64,000 nt of DNA from JANJUB01 sp031386985 (GCA_031386985.1 JANNCV010000016.1:355544-419543), one strand, 5' to 3'. Positions 34,019 through 42,228 are shown, numbered from the stretch's first letter. Numbers and translations: made by a program. Notes: a model not told the origin generated them from the sequence alone.

Positions 34019-35460
34019 GACTTCAGAAAAACTGCAACATCCTTCTGTAGCTTCGCAAGCTCCTTCTCATCTATGTACATCATGTGCCCGGCCTCATATT
34101 CGTGGCACACGAAGTTCTTGCGAAATGGCCCGATCTTCATGTGCTCTAGCGTGTAGTAGGTCGCCGCGAAAGGCGTCGCCAAGTCATAAAAACCGCTTGC
34201 AACCATCACCTTCATGTGGGGGTTCTTAGCCAATGCATCGCGCAAGGAAATCGAAACGTCGGGATGGCCTGCCCGTGCCGACCCCCAATCCCACTTTCTC
34301 CAAAGGTCCAAGCCGCCTTCTCCGATAACTCGGTACAAATCATCGCTCGGATAGCCCAGCACGCGGCCCAGATAGTCGTTAATCATCGCCGTATAGGGAG
34401 CCCGAATCGCATTCATAGCGGGATCGTTTGATAGTGAACTCTCGGTTAGGCTCGCATCGTAGCCGGTGAACCTGGTGTCCAGCCGACCGAGCGTCTTCCT
34501 CTCCTCCCGCAGAAGCTCCTTGCAGAACTCGTGGATGTTGATTCTGATATCGGTTAGGTCAAGAAAGCGCTTTGAAAGGCCCGTGTATCCGGCGAGTTTG
34601 TCAATGATTTTGCTGCGCGCGGCTTTGGGTAAGGCGTCGCCCTGTTCAAGTGCAAGCAGGTACTCGGTGGTCGCGAACTTCTCCACCTCATGCAAAAACG
34701 CCCTCAAGTTCTTGCGTTTGCGGATTTTCCCGTGATAATGGGCGGCCGCGGCGTAGGTGGGCAAAAAATAGACATAGGGCGTATCGTTGCCGGGAGTGAA
34801 ATCGAGGGTTTGGAACTGCAGAACCGACGAAACCAAAACGATGCCCTTGAACGCAATGCCAAAATCGGCCAGATAACCAGCAAGTCCCGCCGCGCGGGTT
34901 GTTCCGTAGCTCTCGCCCGCCATATATAGCGGCGAACCCCAGCGCTTGTTTCGGCTGAGATAGAGACGAATGAACTCGCCAACGCTCTCAAAGTCGCCTT
35001 TGAGCCCGTAAAATTTCTCATCAAGGTCAGGCTTAACCGCGCGGCTAAATCCGGTCCCGACGGGGTCAATGAAAACGAGATCACAATGCTCCAGCCAAGT
35101 TTCGGGGCAATCTACCAATTCAAACGGTGGGGCGGGAAGCGAGCCATCCTTGTTGAGTTTCACCCGTTTTGGCCCGAGCGCGCCTAAGTGAAGCCAGACC
35201 GAGGAGCTTCCGGGGCCGCCGTTAAACACGAACATGAGCGGCCGCTTCGTCGGGTCAGCATCGGGTTTCGCGTAAGCCGTATAGAAAAGTCCGGCTTCCG
35301 GCTCACCCTTATCATCGCGAATCGGGAGCATTCCAACTGATGCCGTGTATTTGAGCTTGCCCATCGTATGCTCGGTAACCACCGGCGGGGCATCGAGATT
35401 CAGCAGCTTGCGATAGTCTTTCTTGTCGTTTGCGTCGGGAGTCGGGGCGATTTCGGACAT
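34015..35460 (-). CDS. Serine carboxypeptidase-like protein, peptidase family S10
   Basis: An alpha/beta-hydrolase of about 480 residues. The oxyanion block FVFNGGPGSSSVWLHLG, the nucleophile Ser in AGESYGTTR, an Asp in SGFYDLATPF and the His in YEAGHMMY give the full S10 triad in order. ATG at 35460 is chosen; a TTG at 35481 is possible. No signal peptide is seen, unusual for S10 enzymes, which normally act in vacuoles or outside cells. It stands alone and converges with the gene ending at 34018. Confidence 0.88.
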   Translation of the reverse strand: MSEIAPTPDANDKKDYRKLLNLDAPPVVTEHTMGKLKYTASVGMLPIRDDKGEPEAGLFYTAYAKPDADPTKRPLMFVFNGGPGSSSVWLHLGALGPKRVKLNKDGSLPAPPFELVDCPETWLEHCDLVFIDPVGTGFSRAVKPDLDEKFYGLKGDFESVGEFIRLYLSRNKRWGSPLYMAGESYGTTRAAGLAGYLADFGIAFKGIVLVSSVLQFQTLDFTPGNDTPYVYFLPTYAAAAHYHGKIRKRKNLRAFLHEVEKFATTEYLLALEQGDALPKAARSKIIDKLAGYTGLSKRFLDLTDIRINIHEFCKELLREERKTLGRLDTRFTGYDASLTESSLSNDPAMNAIRAPYTAMINDYLGRVLGYPSDDLYRVIGEGGLDLWRKWDWGSARAGHPDVSISLRDALAKNPHMKVMVASGFYDLATPFAATYYTLEHMKIGPFRKNFVCHEYEAGHMMYIDEKELAKLQKDVAVFLKS

Positions 35461-35523
35461 GGGATATTGATTATGGTTCAAAGTCTAGAGACAACACCCA
35501 AGGTATAATCCAACCTGCCGCGC

Positions 35524-35599
35524 GCGCTCGTAGCTCAGTGGATAGAGCAACAGGTTGCGGACCTGTAGGTCGGAGGTTCGAGTCCTCTCGAGCGCGCCA
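35524..35599 (+). tRNA. tRNA-Arg, anticodon GCG
   Basis: A 76-nt cloverleaf: acceptor GCGCTCG with CGAGCGC, D arm GCTC/GAGC, anticodon stem ACAGG/CCTGT around loop TTGCGGA (anticodon GCG, codon CGC), T arm GGAGG/CCTCT around TTCGAGT, discriminator G and encoded CCA. A20 in the D loop and C35 agree with arginine identity. Most bacteria read CGN with an ACG (inosine) tRNA, so GCG is less common. Confidence 0.95.
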
Positions 35600-35610
35600 T
35601 TTTTCTCACC

Positions 35611-36441
35611 TTGAAACTCTCTCCCGACGAGTTTGATCCTGAACTATGCCTTTTCTGTGGGCAAGTTTTCCGTTTCCGCCGAACCGAGTTTGGGTTTGAT
35701 GGCATTGACGGCCCCAATTATTACCGGATCAGATTCGATGGTTCGCTCTTATCTGAAGTGGTGCCGCAAACGCCGAATCAAGCCTTTTCCAACTTGTTGA
35801 GGTTGGACACAAACTACAACCACCTTTGGGCGCGACTCGCCGAACTCGGTCCCGAACTTCTTCCGCTTCGCCGAAAAGGGCACCGAATGCTCCGCCCCAG
35901 CGATCCCGTCGAGACCTTTTTCTGCTTCCTGTGTTCCTCAAACAACAACATCAAACGCATCACGCAGATGATTGACAAACTGGCATCATTTGGCGAGCCA
36001 CTCTCAGGATGTGATTTTCGCCGTTTTCCTTCAGCCCGAGCCCTTGCCGAAGTTGGCGAAACGAGTTTCAGAGAAATGGGCTTCGGCTACCGGGCCAGCA
36101 GTATTTCCAGAGCCGCGACGAAGCTTGCCGATGATCCCATTTGGTTTGAAAAACTCAAGTCCGCCAAGTATGAAGAGGCCGTCGGCCAACTCCGCGAACT
36201 CGATGGCGTTGGCCCCAAACTTGCCGATTGCATTGCTCTCTTCGCGCTAGATCACGGCGATGCCGTGCCGGTAGACACCCATCTTTGGCAGGCGTTTTGC
36301 CGCATTTATCGCCCCGATTGGTCGAGTGTAACCTTAACCGAGAAGCGAATGCGCGAGGTTGGTGACTTCATGAGGGACCGCTTCGGGAACCTCGCTGGGT
36401 TTGCCCATCACGTGCTTTTTGTAGATAACTTCAGGCGCTAA
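35611..36441 (+). CDS. 8-oxoguanine DNA glycosylase/AP lyase, OGG1 type
   Basis: A 276-residue base-excision repair enzyme. An N-terminal OGG-N-like domain (FCGQVFRFRR ... YYRIRF) is followed by FFCFLCSSNNNIKRITQMIDKLA and the HhH-GPD core, with the catalytic lysine in LDGVGPKLADCIALFAL and the catalytic aspartate in AVPVDTHLWQ. This is the eukaryote-like OGG1 layout rather than MutM. The TTG start lies only 12 nt after the tRNA-Arg 3' end with no clear ribosome site, so it is probably expressed from a transcript shared with the tRNA or from an internal start. Confidence 0.88.
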   Translation: MKLSPDEFDPELCLFCGQVFRFRRTEFGFDGIDGPNYYRIRFDGSLLSEVVPQTPNQAFSNLLRLDTNYNHLWARLAELGPELLPLRRKGHRMLRPSDPVETFFCFLCSSNNNIKRITQMIDKLASFGEPLSGCDFRRFPSARALAEVGETSFREMGFGYRASSISRAATKLADDPIWFEKLKSAKYEEAVGQLRELDGVGPKLADCIALFALDHGDAVPVDTHLWQAFCRIYRPDWSSVTLTEKRMREVGDFMRDRFGNLAGFAHHVLFVDNFRR

Positions 36442-37312
36442 GAACTTCGGCCAAAGAGGGCACCGAAGCTTGGGCTCCAAAGCGTGTAACCGAGATACTG
36501 GCCGCCTTAACCGCAAACTCAATTGCCTCAAAAAGCCCCTTTTCCTGAGCCAAGAAGGAGGCCAAACTCCCGCAGAACACGTCGCCGGCTCCGACGGTAT
36601 CAACCGCTTTGACCTTCGGAGCAGGGAACTGCCGATAGCCGAACGGGCCGAAGTAAGCGCACCCCGATTCGCCCAGGGTCAGAATCACGTGCTCGAATCC
36701 CATCTCCAGCAACCGTGGACCAGAAGCCGTAGGATCGCTTGTGCCGGTTAGAAACATGGCCTCTTGTTCGTTTGGAACGATCAGGTTTACCAGAGAAGCC
36801 ATACCACCGCTCAAGGGTGCGGCTGGGGCGGGATTCAAAATTCGCCATGGAATCATGCCGGCTGACTGAAAGAAAGCTACCACTGCTTCGATGGGAACTT
36901 CTAGTTGCGCCAAGGCGACATCGTAACTAGCAACAAGGGTGGCCGATGAAACCGAAACTTGCATATTCGCCCCTGGCGCAACCACGATCTGGTTGCGACC
37001 CTGCTTGTCTAGACAGATAAACGCGGTGCCCGTCCGCTCTGACGCTAACTCAATCCTTGAGCAATCTACACCAAACGACTCAAGATTGCCGACCAAAAAC
37101 CGCCCTGCTTCATCGTCGCCAACGGCGCTGATGAAGGTAACGGCTGAACCCATTTTTGCCGCCGCCAGGGCCTGGTTTGCGCCCTTCCCCCCCGCGAACA
37201 TCTGAAAAGACTCCCCCAAAATGGTCTCACCTGCGTTCGGAAGTCGCGGCGCCTGAATCACGTAGTCCATCATTGAACTTCCGAGGACAGCAACCGAGGG
37301 TTTGTGGCTCAC
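36431..37312 (-). CDS. rbsK: Ribokinase-like PfkB-family sugar kinase
   Basis: About 293 residues. Ribokinase signatures are GGKGANQALAAAKMG near residue 43, VGDDEAGRFL, and the anion hole/catalytic base DTVGAGDVFCGSLA near the end. Phosphorylation of ribose or a similar sugar is likely; no transporter genes are adjacent to confirm it. GTG at 37312 is preferred over GTG at 37315 because TAAAGT lies 7 nt upstream. It overlaps the convergent OGG1 gene by 11 bp and is divergent from the SRAP gene. Confidence 0.85.
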   Translation of the reverse strand: MSHKPSVAVLGSSMMDYVIQAPRLPNAGETILGESFQMFAGGKGANQALAAAKMGSAVTFISAVGDDEAGRFLVGNLESFGVDCSRIELASERTGTAFICLDKQGRNQIVVAPGANMQVSVSSATLVASYDVALAQLEVPIEAVVAFFQSAGMIPWRILNPAPAAPLSGGMASLVNLIVPNEQEAMFLTGTSDPTASGPRLLEMGFEHVILTLGESGCAYFGPFGYRQFPAPKVKAVDTVGAGDVFCGSLASFLAQEKGLFEAIEFAVKAASISVTRFGAQASVPSLAEVLSA

Positions 37313-37319
37313 CACTCCG

Positions 37320-37325
37320 ACTTTA
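37320..37325 (-). promoter_or_regulatory. TAAAGT -10 box for the ribokinase gene
   Basis: TAAAGT on the minus strand lies 7 nt before the second of two tandem GTG codons. It is back-to-back with a plus-strand box at 37335. Confidence 0.35.
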
Positions 37326-37334
37326 CCCTCAAGC

Positions 37335-37340
37335 TAAACT
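37335..37340 (+). promoter_or_regulatory. TAAACT -10 box for the SRAP gene
   Basis: TAAACT lies 8 nt before ATG at 37349. Only 9 bp separate it from the opposing box for ribokinase. Confidence 0.35.
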
Positions 37341-37348
37341 AATCTCCA

Positions 37349-38026
37349 ATGTGCGCACGATACACCCTGAGAGTCGGAGCCCAAACAGTCTTGGATCTCT
37401 TCGATCTCGCCTCATATCCCGAGCTTCCTGCGAGGCAAAATGTATGCCCGACCGATACGATGCCCGTCGTTGTCCAAAACAGAACTGGCGAGCGGGAAGT
37501 GCGGATGATGCGCTGGGGGCTTGTGCCCAGTTGGGCCAAAGATATCAAGATCGGAACCCAGATGATCAATGCTCGTAGCGAAACCATCTTCGAAAAACCC
37601 GCCTTTCGAAATGCGATTGATCGCCGCCGGTGCCTCATTCCTGCGGATGGATTTTATGAGTGGAAGGATATCTACGATGAGCAGATTGACCTATTTGGTG
37701 AGCCAAAGAAGGGCAAACCCAAGAAGCAGCCCTATCACATCACCGTCAAGACCCAGCCCCTTTACGCCTTTGCCGGGATTTATGAGAAATGGACAAACCC
37801 TGCCGACGGCTCGCTATTGCAGAGTTTCAGTGTGATCACATGTCCGCCGAATGAGCTGATTGAAACCCTGCACGACCGCATGCCGGTGATTTTGCACCGC
37901 GAAGACCATGCCCTTTGGCTCCAAAAGGACCTCGCAGACAAGTCGGCCCTGGTCGGCATGATGACGCCCTATCCCGCAAATGAAATGCAGATGGAGCCCG
38001 TTGGCCCCTTAACCGGGTTGATTTGA
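37349..38026 (+). CDS. SOS-response-associated peptidase, SRAP/YedK family
   Basis: A 225-residue protein that, in this family, forms a covalent crosslink to abasic sites in single-stranded DNA. The essential Cys2 follows the initiator Met (MCARYTL). The catalytic glutamate is in PADGFYEWK, the histidine in TLHDRMPVIL, and NARSET provides the conserved asparagine region. A lysine-rich insertion (FGEPKKGKPKKQ) is normal for bacterial members. It is divergent from ribokinase and not in an obvious repair operon. Confidence 0.94.
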   Translation: MCARYTLRVGAQTVLDLFDLASYPELPARQNVCPTDTMPVVVQNRTGEREVRMMRWGLVPSWAKDIKIGTQMINARSETIFEKPAFRNAIDRRRCLIPADGFYEWKDIYDEQIDLFGEPKKGKPKKQPYHITVKTQPLYAFAGIYEKWTNPADGSLLQSFSVITCPPNELIETLHDRMPVILHREDHALWLQKDLADKSALVGMMTPYPANEMQMEPVGPLTGLI

Positions 38027-38039
38027 GGCAAAATATTCA

Positions 38040-40550
38040 ATGCGTCGCGCTCTTGCTCTTCTGGTTTTAGTCGCTGGTTGTACATCTGATAAGTTGGGGA
38101 AGCAAGTTGACGGAAGCTATTTGGTTGCTACCGGGCAAGTTCTCCGGCCCGCCGGTGAGCACATTACGTTTCCTGGGCGTCCCGTAGATATTTGCTTATC
38201 CGCGGATGGTCTGACGCTTTTTGCCAAAGAAAACGCCGGTTTGACGATCATAGATGTGGCGACCCAAACGATTATCGAACGCCTGAAATCCGGCGGAACG
38301 AGTGGGCATGGTTTGGTTGCCTTGGACAACGGCGAAGTTTGGATGGGCGACGCTAAATCCACCTTACATTGTGCCGCTTTGATCGAAGGAAAGTGGCAAT
38401 GGAAGCGCAAGATTGAGCTTCCAAAGCCAAAGGTTGGGGGCGAGGTTTATCCCTACGGTCTGGTTCCTTCCGGGAAGTATTTGTGGGTTGCCGCTTCGCG
38501 TTCGAACAGCTTGATTTGCGTGGACTTGATTGCCGAAAGGGTGGCTTGGGAGATTCCAGTAGATATCGCCCCTTACGGCATTCTGATTGTCGGGGAAACG
38601 GCCTTTGTAAGTTGTTGGGGCGGCCCCGCTCCCGTAGATACCGATCGCAAAGAACCAAGTTCTGGCGTTATGGTGAAGGTAACGGATGAGGGTGTGGTAA
38701 ACCAGGCGTCCATCGTCAAGGTTGACCTTCGAAACCGTCAGGTTATGGCGAGGGCATCGGTCGCTCTTCAACCGATGCAGGTTGTTCAACATCCATCCGG
38801 CGCTCTGCTGATTGGTCACGGAAACGCCGACCATGTTTCGGTTCTCGACCCCACCGAGATGAAAGTAACCTCCACCATAAGCACTGAGCTTGATCGGCGG
38901 TTGCCTTTTGGAGCCATGCCAAATGCGCTCGTGATCCCTCCCGATGGCAAGCAAATTTTCGTGGCAAATGGCGGCACGAATTCGATTGCGGTTATTGACT
39001 GGGCGAAAAAGAAGGTGCAAGGGCATATCCCCGCTGGCTGGTTTCCCGGATCGCTCGTCCTCAATGGAAACAGCCTCTGGGTAGCAAATGTGAAGGGCGT
39101 CGGAATGCGCGAGAAGCGTACGGATGGGAACTACAGCGTCTACGACACAACCGGCCTTATCCAGAAAATCGCTGTTCCTGATGCGAATCAGCTTAAGGAA
39201 ATGACGAAGGTTGCCGAAGAAGGCGCGGGTCTGCGTTATGCTCTCGATGCCCTCGAACGTGGCAAAGCCACAAAGGGAAAGGCGATCCCCGACAAAGTTG
39301 GGGAAGTTTCACCCATTGAGCATGTCGTCTACATTCTGAAGGAAAATCGAACCTACGACCAGATTTTTGGCGATGTTGCGAAAGGCGATGGCAACAAAGA
39401 TCTTTGCATTTACGGGCAAGAAGTCACGCCAAACATGCACGCCCTCGCCGAAGAGTTTGTGCTCCTCGATAACTTCTATTGCAACGGCGTGAACAGTGCC
39501 GATGGCCACTCGTGGGCGATGGAGGGAGCAGTTACGGGCTACCTTGAAAAGAGTTTTGGCGGATTCACGCGGAGCTACCCTTATGGCGGCGATGATGCCA
39601 TCAACGCCGCCGCCAGTGGTTTCATCTGGGACAGCATTCTCGCTCGGGGTTTGAGTTTCCAAAACTTCGGCGAATTCGATTCCGCCACCCCAGAACCGCG
39701 CCGAACCTGGACCCAGCTTTACGAAGAAAGCAAGAGCGGAACGATCACCACGAAGTTCAAAAAGGATATGCCCCACGAGCGGGTTCGCCGCTACACCGAT
39801 CCTGATTTTCCCGGCTGGAACATGGCGATTCCCGACCAGGTTCGCGCCGACATTTTTCTGTCCAAGTTCAACGTGATGAAGAAACTGCCAAACTTCACCA
39901 TCATCTACCTTCCTCAGGACCACACAAACGGAACCGGTGCCGGCTCAGCCACGCCGCGCGCTCACGTCGCCGATAACGATCTCGCGGTTGGCCGAATCGT
40001 GGATGCCCTGAGCCATTCAAAGTGGTGGCCCAAGATGGCGATTTTTGTGATGGAAGACGACCCGCAAAATGGGTTTGATCATGTGGATGGGCACCGCTCA
40101 CCGGCTTTGGTAATAAGCCCCTACGTCAAACGCAAGCAGGTCAATTCAAACTTTTACAACCAAACGAGCATGCTTCATACGATGCTCCGCATCCTCGGAT
40201 GCCCCGCCCAAACCCAGTTCATGGCCCAATCGCCCCTCATGAGCGCCCTGTTTCAGGAAACGCCTGATAACACGCCTTATTCCATGCGCCCGAACCTGAT
40301 CCCTTTGGATGAAATGAACAAACCTCGAAGCACTTTTGAACTCAAGTGGGCCGCCCTCTCAAACCGCCAAGACCTCTCCCGCCCCGATGCTATCGAAGAC
40401 GACACCATGAACCGAATCCTATGGCACGACGCCAAAGGAACCCAACCGTACCCCGAAGCCTACTCCGGCGCCCACGGTCGTGGCCTCAAAAAACGCGGAT
40501 TATCCTTTGGCGAAGCCAAAAAGAACCCCCTCTCCCCTCCGGGGGAGTAG
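38040..40550 (+). CDS. Exported YVTN-propeller/phosphoesterase fusion
   Basis: An 836-residue lipoprotein candidate (LALLVLVAGCTSD lipobox). Residues about 40-370 form a YncE-like beta-propeller with repeated strands such as IFVANGGTNSIAVIDW. Residues about 420-760 match the phosphoesterase/alkaline phosphatase-like domain: IEHVVYILKENRTYDQIFGD, NFYCNGVNSADGHSWA, VMEDDPQNGFDHVDGHRSPALVISPYVKR. Metal ligands are present in these blocks. The last residues (NPLSPPGE) and the stop come from a G/C-rich repeat that has entered the 3' end. It is unrelated to the pst operon by position but could supply phosphate from organic esters. Confidence 0.87.
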   Translation: MRRALALLVLVAGCTSDKLGKQVDGSYLVATGQVLRPAGEHITFPGRPVDICLSADGLTLFAKENAGLTIIDVATQTIIERLKSGGTSGHGLVALDNGEVWMGDAKSTLHCAALIEGKWQWKRKIELPKPKVGGEVYPYGLVPSGKYLWVAASRSNSLICVDLIAERVAWEIPVDIAPYGILIVGETAFVSCWGGPAPVDTDRKEPSSGVMVKVTDEGVVNQASIVKVDLRNRQVMARASVALQPMQVVQHPSGALLIGHGNADHVSVLDPTEMKVTSTISTELDRRLPFGAMPNALVIPPDGKQIFVANGGTNSIAVIDWAKKKVQGHIPAGWFPGSLVLNGNSLWVANVKGVGMREKRTDGNYSVYDTTGLIQKIAVPDANQLKEMTKVAEEGAGLRYALDALERGKATKGKAIPDKVGEVSPIEHVVYILKENRTYDQIFGDVAKGDGNKDLCIYGQEVTPNMHALAEEFVLLDNFYCNGVNSADGHSWAMEGAVTGYLEKSFGGFTRSYPYGGDDAINAAASGFIWDSILARGLSFQNFGEFDSATPEPRRTWTQLYEESKSGTITTKFKKDMPHERVRRYTDPDFPGWNMAIPDQVRADIFLSKFNVMKKLPNFTIIYLPQDHTNGTGAGSATPRAHVADNDLAVGRIVDALSHSKWWPKMAIFVMEDDPQNGFDHVDGHRSPALVISPYVKRKQVNSNFYNQTSMLHTMLRILGCPAQTQFMAQSPLMSALFQETPDNTPYSMRPNLIPLDEMNKPRSTFELKWAALSNRQDLSRPDAIEDDTMNRILWHDAKGTQPYPEAYSGAHGRGLKKRGLSFGEAKKNPLSPPGE

Positions 40551-40579
40551 GGGGCAGGGGGTGAGGGTCCGGGTGGCTT
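40511..40579 (+). repeat. G/C-rich repeat, copy A
   Basis: CGAAGCCAAAAAGAA, then CCCCCTCTCCCCTCC, GGGGGAGTAGGGGGCAGGGG and GTCCGGGTGGCTT. It covers the end of the phosphoesterase gene. Copies at 41093 and 41172 share the same flanks, so the repeat unit is about 70 bp. Confidence 0.8.
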
Positions 40580-40617
40580 GTAGTCGCTGGCTGGCTAGCG
40601 AGGTAAATTTCGCCCAA

Positions 40618-41013
40618 ATGCCAAGAAATACGACGAAAGCCGCTCGCAACCGCGCTCGCGCGGCGCGGCGTAGCCCGTCGGTCGCGGAGCAAATGATGTG
40701 GGAGCGATTGCGCGATAACAAGATTGGCTTTAAGTTCCGCCGGGAGCATCCTGTGGGGAGCTATCGCCTCGACTTCTTTTGCCGCGAGGCGATGCTCGCC
40801 GTCGAAATGGACGGAGATCAGCACGACCCAGAGCGAGATGCCCCACGGGACGCCGCCCTCGCCGAACTCGCGATCCTGGTCTACCGAGTCCCCAATGTCG
40901 AATACCTCATGATTGGTGATTCCCGAACAACCGATCACTTGGCGGCAATCACCAAGCTTTGTGAGGAACGCTCAGGAAGGAAAGCTTTCCCTGGGAGTCC
41001 CCTCACCCCCTAA
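40618..41013 (+). CDS. DUF559-family endonuclease-like protein
   Basis: A 131-residue protein of the Vsr/DUF559 group of the PD-(D/E)XK-like fold. It shows AEQMMWERLRDNKIGFKFRREHPVG (in parts), YRLDFFCREAMLAVEMDGDQHD with the acidic active-site residues, and RDAALAELAILVYRV. The ATG at 40618 is chosen because upstream codons translate repeat copy A; TAAATT lies 8 nt before it. The C-terminus (GSPLTP) again comes from a repeat. It has no methylase partner, so its role is unclear; it may be connected to the repeats that surround it. Confidence 0.85.
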   Translation: MPRNTTKAARNRARAARRSPSVAEQMMWERLRDNKIGFKFRREHPVGSYRLDFFCREAMLAVEMDGDQHDPERDAPRDAALAELAILVYRVPNVEYLMIGDSRTTDHLAAITKLCEERSGRKAFPGSPLTP

Positions 41014-41050
41014 CCCCCGTCTCCCCCGGAGGGGCGAGGGGGGACTTCTT
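40996..41050 (-). repeat. G/C-rich repeat, inverted copy B
   Basis: TCCCCTCACCCCCTAACCCC then GGAGGGGCGAGGGGGG: the family in inverted orientation relative to copies A, C and D. It supplies the C-terminus and stop of the DUF559 gene. Confidence 0.75.
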
Positions 41051-41092
41051 TGCCGCTACGCGTCAAAGTCTCTCACTCCAAACCGCGAAGGC

Positions 41093-41162
41093 GAAGCCTA
41101 ACGAAACCCCCTCTCCCCTCCGGGGGAGTAGGGGGCAGGGGGTGAGGGGTCCGAGTGGCTTA
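41093..41162 (+). repeat. G/C-rich repeat, copy C
   Basis: Nearly identical to copy A: AACCCCCTCTCCCCTCC, GGGGGAGTAGGGGGCAGGGG, GTCCGAGTGGCTTA. It is separated from copy D by about 10 bp of related A-rich sequence. Confidence 0.8.
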
Positions 41163-41171
41163 TTGGCCCTT

Positions 41172-41305
41172 GCGAAGTCAAAAAGAAAAAGCCCTCTCCC
41201 TCCGGGGGAGTAGGGGGCAGGGGGTGAGGGGTCCGGGTGGCTTATAGCCTTTGCCTAGTCAAAAAGAGAAAGCCCTCCCAAGCGAAGCCGGGGAGGGACC
41301 GGGGG
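41172..41305 (+). repeat. G/C-rich repeat, copies D and E (E partial)
   Basis: Copy D (41172-41244) repeats the unit with flank AGTCAAAAAGAAAAAG. Copy E (41257-41305) keeps the flank and a degenerate G/C part (CCCTCCC ... GGGGAGGGACCGGGG). Together with C they fill the gap between DUF559 and the FN3-like gene. Confidence 0.75.
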
Positions 41306-41309
41306 GTGC

Positions 41310-41957
41310 TTACGCCGCGAGCTTAAGCGAGCTACTTTGCGAGCTTGAAGCGGGATAAATCACTTGCTCAAAGCTAGGCTGAGAAGCGAGACCGCGATTC
41401 GTAGCGCGAACGCGAGTTGCCGTTTCGATGCCCGGCGCGAAGCCAGCCACGCTGATTCGGGTGCGTTTGGTCGAGAAAACTGCATTCCAAGGGCCGCCTT
41501 CCACCGATGATTCGATGATGAAGACCGCGCCGGAAGGATTTCCGTTTCGGTTCCAAACAAAACTCACGCTGCCATCGGCATTTGGAGTTGCCCCAAAAGC
41601 CGTCGGCGTGATCGGGTTGTGCGGAGTTCGAACCTTATCGCGTGGCTGCAATCCGGTGGTTTGAACCTGCGCATCGGTTAAGGGTTTCGCGTACATCTGC
41701 TTGGCGAGCAAGGCGATATTCGCGTTGAGGGTCTTTCGGGAGGCTTCGAGGGTGTCAAAAGCAACTTTCGCCGCATTCTTTGCCACCGCCGCCGCCGCTG
41801 CATCCGTGCCAACGGCCGCACTCGACGCCATCAATGCCGTCAATTGCGCCGCCGTTGCTCCGAAGGTCGAAGGACTAAGATTCATAGCCGCGTTGATTTG
41901 AACGGCCAAAGCTTGGGCCGCCGGGTTCGTTAGGTTCCAGTAGTTGTTAGAGGCCAT
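41310..41957 (-). CDS. FN3-like protein, paralog of the gene at 25933
   Basis: A 215-residue protein; GGAGG lies five bases before ATG. The helical alanine-rich N-terminus ends in AKQMYAKPLTDAQVQTTGL, and the FN3-like C-terminus has FVWNRNGNPSGAVFIIESS, FSTKRTRISVAGFAPG and RVRATNRG. These match the 25933 protein block by block. No signal peptide is evident. Function unknown; duplication suggests a lineage-specific structural family. Confidence 0.7.
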   Translation of the reverse strand: MASNNYWNLTNPAAQALAVQINAAMNLSPSTFGATAAQLTALMASSAAVGTDAAAAAVAKNAAKVAFDTLEASRKTLNANIALLAKQMYAKPLTDAQVQTTGLQPRDKVRTPHNPITPTAFGATPNADGSVSFVWNRNGNPSGAVFIIESSVEGGPWNAVFSTKRTRISVAGFAPGIETATRVRATNRGLASQPSFEQVIYPASSSQSSSLKLAA

Positions 41958-42060
41958 TGCGTCCTCCGGTTTTCGAGTTTAGTTTTGTGTTTCTATTCAT
42001 TGGTTTTGATCCTCTCCCGGTCGGGAGATTGCCCCGCCGATTGGCAAAGTTAATAGAATC

Positions 42061-42228
42061 ATTGGTATTTCTCGCCGAGATCATTATAATAATCGTCGCT
42101 CCTAACGTTTTTCCCGGCGTTCTTTAGCTATTACTCGCCGATCCAAACGATTTAACCGGGGAGCATTAGTAATTACTCGTTGAGCTTTAGCAATGGCTCG
42201 GCGCTTACTGCGATAGGATTGCCGCCTT
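42061..42228. repeat. Intergenic 21-bp periodic array 2
   Basis: Eight units in exact 21-bp register start at 42061, 42082, 42103, 42124, 42145, 42166, 42187 and 42208. Columns 11-18 approximate CTCGCCGA. Examples are TTAGCTATTACTCGCCGA (42124) and TTAGTAATTACTCGTTGA (42166). The unit at 42103 (AACGTTTTTCCCGGCGTT) resembles the 19040 unit of array 1. The remainder of the 41958-42434 gap shows no gene. Confidence 0.7.

Noticed and set aside
39309..39923. 204-codon frame antisense to the phosphoesterase domain
   Set aside because: Shadow frame; the plus-strand protein has complete domain motifs.
41093..41305. Possible CRISPR array in the repeats after the DUF559 gene
   Set aside because: Copies are palindromic, about 70 bp long, unequal in spacing and include an inverted copy; no unique uniform spacers and no cas genes.
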